Below, in pieces: positions 58,453-64,000 of a DNA stretch of 64,000 nt. This DNA comes from Streptomyces sp. NRRL F-6492 (lineage in GTDB: Bacteria > Actinomycetota > Actinomycetes > Streptomycetales > Streptomycetaceae). Below the pieces are notes generated by a model that saw only the letters and a program-made list of their open reading frames with translations, had not been told where the DNA came from and did no database searches. The position numbers and the translations under genes are program-made. The first letter of the stretch is position 1. Each line of letters starts with the position of its first letter. The DNA is taken from the NCBI RefSeq assembly GCF_001280125.1, contig NZ_LGEG01000068.1, positions 1-64,000 of the forward strand, written 5' to 3'.

Positions 58453-59781
58453 ATGACAGCCGCCGGGACAAGGACCACTGCCCAGAGGAGAGCGCTCGCC
58501 GCCGGCGCCCTCACCGTCGCCCTGATCACCGGCGTCGCCGGCTGCTCGGGCTTCGGCGAAGACGCCACGAAGGGCACGCCGGGCGGCGGCCCCGGCGTCG
58601 AGAAGGGACCGGCCGCGGCCCCGCAGACGGTGCCCCGCCTGATCGGCGACGGCTCGACCGCCTTCACCGGAGCCCAGCCGAAGCAGCCGACCTGGCAGCG
58701 CCTCAAGCCGGGGGAGACCCCGCCGCAGTTCGTGGTCTTCTCGTGGGACGGCGCGGGCGAGGACAGCCAGAAGCTGTTCTCCCACTTCCGCCAGGTGGGC
58801 AAGAAGTACAACGCCACCATGACGTACTTCCTCAGCGGCGTGTACCTGCTGCCGGAGGAGAAGCGGAACCTCTACGACCCGCCGCAGCACGGCACCGGCC
58901 GCTCCGACATCGGCTTCAACGACACCGAGGGCATCCGCGCCACCGTCCGCGAACTCCGTGGCGCCTGGCAGGACGGCAACGAGATCGGCACCCACTTCAA
59001 CGGGCACTTCTGCGGCCCCGACGGCGGCGTCGGCACCTGGTCCGTCGAGGAGTGGAAGAGCGAGATCAACCAGGCCAAGTCCTTCGTCAAGACCTGGAAG
59101 ACGAACGCCGGCCTGCGCGCCGAACAGCCGCTGCCCTTCGACTACGACAAGGAGCTCGTCGGCGCCCGCACCCCCTGCCTGGAGGGCCGGAAGAACTTCG
59201 TCCAGGCGGCGGCGCAGCTGGGCTTCCGCTACGACACCAGCGGCGTCAACGACCAGATCTGGCCCAAGAAGGACCTGGGCCTCTGGGACCTGTCGCTGCA
59301 GCTCGTGCCCGTCCCCGGCCGCGCCTTCCAGACGCTGTCCATGGACTACAACTTCCTGGTCAACCAGTCACCCGGCACCACCCAGGGCGACCCCGTCCAG
59401 CACCGGCACTGGGGCGACCAGATGCGGGACGGCCTGGTGCAGGCCTTCGAGCGCTCCTACCGGGGCAACCGCGCGCCGCTGGTCATCGGCAACCACTTCG
59501 AGTCCTGGAACGGCGGCACGTACATGCGGGCCGTCGAGGAGACCATCGCCACCGTCTGCGTCCAGAAGGACGTCAAGTGCGTCTCCTTCCGCCAGCTCGC
59601 CGACTGGCTCGACGCCCAGGACCCGGACGTCGTCGCCAAGATGCGCACCCTGAAGGTGGGCGAGGCCCCGGAGGCCGGCTGGAAGGACTTCCTCTCCTCG
59701 GCGGCCTCCCCGGCCGCTCCGGCCTCCCCGGCCGCCCGGCCGGCGAAGCCGGTGGGCGCCGCCGCTCCCGCGGCGGGCTGA
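58453..59781 (+). CDS. Polysaccharide-deacetylase-like lipoprotein
   Basis: A 442-aa exported lipoprotein: lipobox GVAGC gives C31 as the lipidated residue after a hydrophobic signal. The NodB-like fold is suggested by FVVFSWDGAGED (first acidic motif), the metal-like NEIGTHFNGHFCG (His-x3-His) and the RTPCLEGR and IGNHFESWNGG segments. The DD pair of classical deacetylases is altered to D-G, so activity is uncertain. The tail is an Ala/Pro-rich wall-spanning type. GAGGAGAGGTGGGCGG gives a strong ribosome site. Confidence 0.8.
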   Translation: MTAAGTRTTAQRRALAAGALTVALITGVAGCSGFGEDATKGTPGGGPGVEKGPAAAPQTVPRLIGDGSTAFTGAQPKQPTWQRLKPGETPPQFVVFSWDGAGEDSQKLFSHFRQVGKKYNATMTYFLSGVYLLPEEKRNLYDPPQHGTGRSDIGFNDTEGIRATVRELRGAWQDGNEIGTHFNGHFCGPDGGVGTWSVEEWKSEINQAKSFVKTWKTNAGLRAEQPLPFDYDKELVGARTPCLEGRKNFVQAAAQLGFRYDTSGVNDQIWPKKDLGLWDLSLQLVPVPGRAFQTLSMDYNFLVNQSPGTTQGDPVQHRHWGDQMRDGLVQAFERSYRGNRAPLVIGNHFESWNGGTYMRAVEETIATVCVQKDVKCVSFRQLADWLDAQDPDVVAKMRTLKVGEAPEAGWKDFLSSAASPAAPASPAARPAKPVGAAAPAAG

Positions 59782-59817
59782 CCGGCCGGGGGCCCGGCGG
59801 AAGCCGCCGGCCGGGCC

Positions 59818-60792
59818 CTACACCGCCAGCGGCTCGCCGAGTACGAAACCGGGGTCGACCTGCGCCGCCAGGTCGGCCCCGGTCTTGGCGTTGCCCCAGC
59901 TCTCCGCGTTCCGCAGGTGGAAGTGGACCATCTGCCGCGTGTACCGCTCCCGGTCCCGGTGGGCGTACGAGTCGTCCACCGCGTCCTGGAGGGCCTGGAG
60001 CGACATGCGGTTCTCCGCCTCCAGGAGCTCGAAGCGGGACGGGCGGCCCTTCTCCATCGCCCGGACCCAGTCCGAGTGGCCCACCGCCACGAGCAGGTCC
60101 TCCCCGACCTCCTCGCGCAGGAAGTCGAGGTCGTCCGGGCCCTGCACCTTGTTCCCGACGACCTTGAGCGCGACGCCGAAGTCCCGCGCGTACTCCTTGT
60201 ACTGGCGGTAGACCGAGACCCCCTTGCGAGTCGGCTCCGCCACCAGGAAGGTCATGTCGAAGCGGGTGAAGAGGCCGGAGGCGAACGAGTCCGAGCCGGC
60301 CGTCATGTCGACGACCACGTACTCGTCGGGGCCGTCGACCAGATGGTTGAGGCAGAGCTCCACCGCGCCGACCTTCGAGTGGTAGCAGGCGACCCCGAGG
60401 TCCGACTCGGTGAAGGGGCCGGTCGCCATCAGCCGGACCTCGCCGTCGTCGAGCGGGACCGGGCGCGCGCACGCCTCGTACACCGGGTTGTCCTCGCGGA
60501 CCCGCAGCAGCCGGGAACCCTCCCCGGGCGGCGTCGTCTTGATCATCGTGTCGGCGGAGGCGATCCGCGGGTTGGTGCCCCGCAGGTACTCCTTGATGAG
60601 CGGCAGGTGCGCGCCCATCGCGGGCAGCGCGGCGGCCTCCGTCTCGGACAGGCCGAGCGCGGCGCCCAGGTGCTGGTTGATGTCCGCGTCGACGGCGACG
60701 ACCGGAGCTTCGTTGGCGGCGAGGTGGCGGATGAAGAGCGAGGACAGCGTGGTCTTGCCGCTGCCGCCCTTCCCCACGAAAGCGATCTTCAT
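59818..60792 (-). CDS. CooC/MinD-like SIMIBI ATPase
   Basis: A 324-aa ATPase. Walker A is FVGKGGSGKTTLSSL (residues 5-19), VVAVDADINQHLGAALG is the switch I-like Asp, EYVVVDMTAGSDSFASG is Walker B/switch II and LKVVGNKVQ is the N/TKxD position. CooC-type proteins insert or mature metal centres; ParA/MinD roles are an alternative. ATG 60792 has AGGTGA upstream, and TACCCT (60801-60806) is 8 nt away. It is divergent from the Fic-like gene. No CO-dehydrogenase partner is in the window. Confidence 0.83.
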   Translation of the reverse strand: MKIAFVGKGGSGKTTLSSLFIRHLAANEAPVVAVDADINQHLGAALGLSETEAAALPAMGAHLPLIKEYLRGTNPRIASADTMIKTTPPGEGSRLLRVREDNPVYEACARPVPLDDGEVRLMATGPFTESDLGVACYHSKVGAVELCLNHLVDGPDEYVVVDMTAGSDSFASGLFTRFDMTFLVAEPTRKGVSVYRQYKEYARDFGVALKVVGNKVQGPDDLDFLREEVGEDLLVAVGHSDWVRAMEKGRPSRFELLEAENRMSLQALQDAVDDSYAHRDRERYTRQMVHFHLRNAESWGNAKTGADLAAQVDPGFVLGEPLAV

Positions 60793-60894
60793 GTTCACCT
60801 AGGGTAGCCGTACGATCGCCGCCCGTGGTCGGGTTGCGTGAAGAAGACCACTCCATCGTGGGGCGGACCCCCCGGGCGCGTAGCCTCCCTACCT

Positions 60895-61713
60895 ATGAGT
60901 ACGCACGCTTCTGACCCCCTGGCCGCGCTCGGCTCCCTGCCGGGCGTCGCCGACGCGGTGGACTCGGTACGCAAGGCCGTCGACCGGGTCTACGGCCACC
61001 GTGTGATGCGCCGTCGCAGCAACGAGATCTCCTCCGAAGCGGCGCTGCGCGGAGCGCGCGGCTCGGCCGCCCTGTCCGGCGCCGACTGGGCCCTGGAAGA
61101 GGTCCGCCGGCGCACCGACTTCGGCGCCGACCCCGAGGCCCGCACGGTCGGCGCCGCCCTGCGCCTGGGCGCCGAGGCCGGGCAGCTCCTCTCCATCTGG
61201 CGCCAGTCGCCGCTGCGCGTCCTCGCCCGTCTCCACCTGGTCGCCGCGGGCGACCCGGACGACTCGGTGGGGCGGCCCCGGCTGGACGGCGAGAAGGTCG
61301 ACGAGCCGCTGATCGAGGGGCCGGTGCCGACGCCCGCCGAGGTCGCCGGGCGGCTCGACGGCCTCGCGGAGCTGATCGTCACGGGCAGCGGGGCCCCGGC
61401 GCTCGTGACGGCCGCGGTGGTGCACGGCGAACTGCTCGCGCTGCGCCCCTTCACCTCGTACAACGGCCTGGTCGCGCGGGCGGCCGAGCGGATCGCGCTC
61501 GTCGGCAGCGGTCTCGACCCGAAGGCGATCTGTCCGGCCGAGGTCGGCCACGCGGAGCAGGGCCGGGCCGCGTACCTCGCCGCGTTCGAGGGGTACCTGT
61601 CGGGGACCCCGGAGGGCGTGGGCGCCTGGATCGCGCACTGCGGACGCTCGGTGGAGCTGGGGGTCCGGGAGTCGACGGCCGTCTGCGAGGCGCTCCAGCG
61701 CGGCGCGGCCTGA
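60895..61713 (+). CDS. Fic-like protein with degenerate active site
   Basis: A 272-aa helical protein. The segment ALRPFTSYNGLVARAAERIAL lines up with the Fic motif HPFxxGNGRxxR but lacks the catalytic His (ALRPF) and the GNGR residues, so AMPylation is unlikely. N-terminal helices include RRRSNEISSEAALRGARGSAALSGADW, resembling the Fic inhibitory/clamp region. It is conserved in actinobacteria next to HAD and Ssd genes. TAGCCT (60881-60886) is 8 nt before ATG 60895: probably leaderless. Confidence 0.75.
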   Translation: MSTHASDPLAALGSLPGVADAVDSVRKAVDRVYGHRVMRRRSNEISSEAALRGARGSAALSGADWALEEVRRRTDFGADPEARTVGAALRLGAEAGQLLSIWRQSPLRVLARLHLVAAGDPDDSVGRPRLDGEKVDEPLIEGPVPTPAEVAGRLDGLAELIVTGSGAPALVTAAVVHGELLALRPFTSYNGLVARAAERIALVGSGLDPKAICPAEVGHAEQGRAAYLAAFEGYLSGTPEGVGAWIAHCGRSVELGVRESTAVCEALQRGAA

Positions 61714-61766
61714 GGGGGCGGGGGCTCGGGGCGGGAGCGCTCCTGTTCCAGGCTCTGGAAAGGGTT

Positions 61767-61794
61767 GCGGCGGTACCTTTTCGGGTACCGCCGC
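61767..61794. terminator. Hairpin after the Fic-like gene
   Basis: GCGGCGGTACC (61767-61777) and GGTACCGCCGC (61784-61794) form an 11-bp stem with a TTTTCG loop. It could also end a minus-strand RNA from the neighbouring segment. Confidence 0.7.
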
Positions 61795-61851
61795 TGGCAC
61801 GTCCACCCAGTTACCAAGCGTCCTCGATATGTGCCCATCAGGCCGGGAACT

Positions 61852-62063
61852 TTGCCCGTGGCCTGGTGCGGCTGGCCCGTAATCGACGGGTCGACGTCGC
61901 GTGGGTACCTGGCTTTCGTGCTAGGTCCGTGGGGCCTTCATGCTCAACAGGTGATCCTCTCGGATGTCCCAGGTCTCGCGGGCCTGATTCCTTTCTACTC
62001 CTCTTGGGGTGGAAGCGAAAGTGCTGGTTCCACTTCTTCTGGATTTGCTCAAATTCGGGCAAA
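61852..62063. ncRNA. Candidate 6S-like RNA (S. coelicolor scr3559 position)
   Basis: A lower-GC, non-coding segment between the Fic-like and HAD genes. Its ends pair as TTTGCCCG (61852-61859) and CGGGCAAA (62056-62063). Internal hairpins include CCCGT/ACGGG, ACCT..AGGT and GTGGAA/TTCCAC. In S. coelicolor the abundant 6S-like RNA scr3559 maps between the orthologous genes (SCO3558/SCO3559). The strand cannot be settled from the sequence: I see no clear -10 on either side. Confidence 0.5.
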
Positions 62064-62906
62064 GCCCCCGGTGGTGCGAGGGGTGGCGAGGGCGGCCTGC
62101 CGACGCCGGGCGGCGTACCAGACGAGCCCGGCCCCGACGGCGGCCGCTCCCACGGCCGCCGCGGCCACGAGCGCGGGCCGGGGCGGCATCCGGAACTCCG
62201 GCAGCCGCTGCTTGAGGCGGACCGGCTTGTCGAAGACGAGGACCGGCCATTCCCGGGCGACGGCCTCACGGCGCAGCGACCGGTCGGGATTGACCGCGTG
62301 CGGGTGGCCGACGGCCTCCAGCATGGGGATGTCGGTCGCCGAGTCGCTGTACGCGTAGCAGCGCGCGAGGTCGTAGCCCTCCGACTTCGCGAGCTCCCGG
62401 ACGGCCTCGGCCTTCGTGGGGCCGTAGGCGTAGTACTCCACCTCCCCGGTGAAGCAGCCGTCCTCGCCGACCACCATCCGGGTGGCGACGACCCGGTCGG
62501 CGCCGAGCATCTCGCCGATCGGCTCGACCACCTCGGCGCCCGAGGTCGAGACGATGACGACGTCCCGGCCGGCGGCGTGATGGGCCTCGATGAGGGAGGC
62601 CGCCTCGTCGTAGATGATCGGGTCGATCAGGTCGTGAAGGGTCTCGGCGACGAGCTCCTTCACCTGGGCGACGTTCCAGCCTTTGCAGAGCGCGGAGAGA
62701 TATTCGCGCATCCGCTCCATCTGGTCGTGATCGGCCCCGCCCGCCAGGAAGACGAACTGGATGTAGGCCGTCCGCAGGGCGGCGCGGCGGCTGATCAGCC
62801 CGCCCCGGTAGAAGGACTTGCTGAAGGTCAGCGTCGAAGACTTCGCAATGACCGTCTTGTCCAGGTCGAAGAAGGCGGCGGTGCGCGGCAAGGAGTGGTT
62901 TTCCAC
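62049..62906 (-). CDS. HAD-IB (SerB-like) phosphatase with C-terminal TM
   Basis: A 285-aa HAD hydrolase. Motif I is AAFFDLDKTVIAK (nucleophile Asp), motif II VIVSTSGAEV, and motif IV YAYSDSATDIPMLEAVG with the metal-binding Asp pair. A TM helix near the end (VAAAAVGAAAVGAGLVWYAA) anchors it. GTG 62906 is chosen because TATGCT (62914-62919) is 7 nt upstream on the minus strand, a leaderless signal; ATG 62918 would overlap this -10. It is the orthologue of the SCO3558 'morphological differentiation' protein. Confidence 0.9.
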   Translation of the reverse strand: MENHSLPRTAAFFDLDKTVIAKSSTLTFSKSFYRGGLISRRAALRTAYIQFVFLAGGADHDQMERMREYLSALCKGWNVAQVKELVAETLHDLIDPIIYDEAASLIEAHHAAGRDVVIVSTSGAEVVEPIGEMLGADRVVATRMVVGEDGCFTGEVEYYAYGPTKAEAVRELAKSEGYDLARCYAYSDSATDIPMLEAVGHPHAVNPDRSLRREAVAREWPVLVFDKPVRLKQRLPEFRMPPRPALVAAAAVGAAAVGAGLVWYAARRRQAALATPRTTGGFARI

Positions 62907-63054
62907 GAGCCCGAGCATAGGTGCCCGCCATTCGGCGTACGCTGGGGCGCGTGGGTTTGCCTGAGAAGCCTCTCGGGTACACCATGGAAGTCACGGATCG
63001 TTCGCGACCGTGCTACCCCGGTCCGGCTCCTCCCCCCCCCGAGTCGGCCGGAGA

Positions 63055-63089
63055 GACGACCCCCGCTCTCCCCCCCGGCGGGGGTCGTC
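63055..63089. terminator. Terminator-like hairpin upstream of the Ssd-like gene
   Basis: GACGACCCCCGC (63055-63066) pairs perfectly with GCGGGGGTCGTC (63078-63089), a 12-bp stem. Confidence 0.65.
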
Positions 63090-63245
63090 GCATGTCCGGA
63101 GCCGTTTTGGGCCTGCGTGACATCGCCTGCTCCCTTCCCTTCGCCCCTCGGCCACGAACCGGCCAGCGGGCAGTCGCACTCTCGATTCGTCACTCAGAGT
63201 AACCGGCGGGATGCGTTCCGGGCAGCCTCCGGAGGGGTGGCTCGG

Positions 63246-63272
63246 TTATTCACAGGCCCTCCCTTATCCACA
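63246..63272. promoter_or_regulatory. Two DnaA-box-like nonamers
   Basis: TTATTCACA (63246-63254) and TTATCCACA (63264-63272) have the same orientation and are 18 bp apart. The second is the consensus DnaA box. They lie 98-124 bp before the Ssd-like gene. Confidence 0.55.
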
Positions 63273-63314
63273 GTCTTTCGGTGAGATCCCCACGATTTCC
63301 CGGACGGCCCCACG

Positions 63315-63353
63315 GTGATTCCCGTCGCGAAGTTCGCGGACGGCGGGAATCAC
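63315..63353 (+). promoter_or_regulatory. Nested inverted repeat touching the Ssd ribosome site
   Basis: Outer arms GTGATTCCCG (63315-63324) and CGGGAATCAC (63344-63353); inner arms CGCGAA (63326-63331) and TTCGCG (63333-63338). The right outer arm abuts GAGAGGG (63354-63360), so folding could affect translation, or the site could be an operator. Confidence 0.6.
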
Positions 63354-63369
63354 GAGAGGGGTGTGTGCC

Positions 63370-64000
63370 GTGGAGGCATCGAGGACTTCCGGGACCGGGA
63401 GGACGGGCCGGGGCGCGTGGTCGAGGGAGACCGGGGCGAGGGGGCGGGAGGAGCCGGGGCCGGATGCGCGGGACGTGGACGGGGCGCGGCGGACCGGGCC
63501 GCTGATCGTCACCGAGGACCTCGGGCTGCTCGACGACCTCCTCCGGCTGTGCGCGGCGGCCGGTGTCGAGCCCGAAGTGCACCACCGGGTGCCCGAGCGG
63601 CGGGCGGGCTGGACGGACCCGCCGCTCGTCCTGGTCGGTGACGACGCCGCCGCCCGCTGCCGGGGAGCGGTGCGTCGGCCGGGGACCGTCCTGGTCGGGC
63701 GCGACCGGGACGATCCGGGGGTGTGGCGCCTCGCCGTGGAGATCGGCGCGGAGTGCGTGCTGAGGCTCCCGGACGCCGAGGGCCTCCTCGTGGACCGCAT
63801 CGCCGACGCGGCCGAAGGGGTGGGCCGGCAGGCGCTGACCGTCGGTGTCGTCGGCGGCCGCGGGGGCGCGGGCGCCTCCACCCTGGCCTGCGGCCTCGCC
63901 CTCGCCGCCGCCGGGACCGGGCGGCGCACCCTCCTCGTCGACGGCGACCCGCTGGGCGGCGGCCTCGACGTGCTGCTCGGCGGCGAGCGAGAGGAGGGCA
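63370..64000 (+). CDS. Ssd/CpaE-like septum-site-determining ATPase (3'-truncated by window)
   Basis: 210 codons are visible and the gene runs off the window. After a basic Gly-rich start, GPLIVTEDLGLLDDLLRLCAAAGVEPEVHH and LVLVGDDAAARCRG form a receiver-like N-domain. Then comes GVVGGRGGAGASTLACGLALAAA, the deviant Walker A of the CpaE/Ssd group in which both usual lysines are missing, and LLVDGDPLGGGLDVLLGG. Ssd proteins affect septation, and in Streptomyces the gene precedes a tad-like pilus/secretion cluster. The GTG start follows GAGAGGG; GTG 63361 is possible. Confidence 0.88.
   Translation, partial: MEASRTSGTGRTGRGAWSRETGARGREEPGPDARDVDGARRTGPLIVTEDLGLLDDLLRLCAAAGVEPEVHHRVPERRAGWTDPPLVLVGDDAAARCRGAVRRPGTVLVGRDRDDPGVWRLAVEIGAECVLRLPDAEGLLVDRIADAAEGVGRQALTVGVVGGRGGAGASTLACGLALAAAGTGRRTLLVDGDPLGGGLDVLLGGEREEG

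Larger units (their letters stand above)
62920..63369. other. Intergenic region upstream of the Ssd-like gene
   Basis: 450 bp without a gene. A hairpin GACGACCCCCGC/GCGGGGGTCGTC lies at 63055-63089. TTATTCACA and TTATCCACA lie at 63246-63254 and 63264-63272. A nested inverted repeat lies at 63315-63353. A poly-C run is at 63031-63040. Confidence 0.6.

Overview
The window is chromosomal DNA of a high-GC actinomycete, almost certainly a Streptomyces. Codon third positions are nearly all G or C and GTG starts are common. The gene content is diagnostic: WblA, DasR-type (dre) sites at a chitinase promoter, SigE-family ECF sigma, XRE/DUF397 pair, SLATT, DUF5063, SURF1, Crp and a 3' Ssd. No rRNA, CRISPR array or biosynthetic cluster is visible.

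Layout. 0-10 kb: secreted FG-GAP protein, GH19 chitinase with paired dre sites, XRE/DUF397 pair, MarR/DJ-1 operon with a twin operator, class III aminotransferase with a GntR regulator, SLATT protein, YbaB and RecR. 10-15 kb: a 195-bp MITE-like inverted-repeat element, DUF5063 protein, aspartokinase (without the usual asd neighbour), ECF sigma factor overlapping a one-TM protein. 15-26 kb: SURF1, S9 peptidase, methyltransferase, Lrp-type regulator, a LuxR-type ATPase remnant-like protein, alkyl sulfatase, Ser/Thr kinase, family 2 glycosyltransferase.

26-34.5 kb is the accessory region. A TIR / NB-ARC / TPR protein of 963 aa, carrying nine 42-residue repeats that are partly near-identical in DNA, lies downstream of a two-TM protein gene with its own well-spaced promoter. 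Next to it is a 4.1-kb relic of an integrated element. The relic is bounded by tRNA-Pro(CGG) and a 36-bp copy of that tRNA's 3' half, with matching short repeats at both ends and an integrase C-terminal fragment. Its cargo is an XRE regulator, a conserved small protein, a methyltransferase and a MazG-like protein. A 10-bp-arm palindrome sits between the divergent regulator and cargo genes.

34.6-64 kb is a conserved actinobacterial core block whose order matches Mycobacterium tuberculosis Rv3660c-Rv3683: metallophosphoesterase, YqeY, class A PBP, WblA, two ArsA-type ATPases, DUF4177, RidA, Nudix, MBL hydrolase, SPFH protein, Crp, endonuclease III, Nudix/CoA pyrophosphatase, MarP-like protease, epoxide-hydrolase-like protein, holin-like protein, NhaA, acetyl-CoA synthetase, a SulP-carbonic anhydrase fusion, a secreted polysaccharide-deacetylase-like lipoprotein, a CooC-like ATPase, a degenerate Fic-like protein, a HAD hydrolase and a truncated Ssd/CpaE-like ATPase at the edge. 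The 335-bp gap between the Fic-like and HAD genes holds a lower-GC folded segment at the position where S. coelicolor encodes its 6S-like RNA.

Many genes have a TANNNT hexamer 6-8 nt before the start codon and no Shine-Dalgarno sequence. They are probably leaderless, and I used this to choose several starts.
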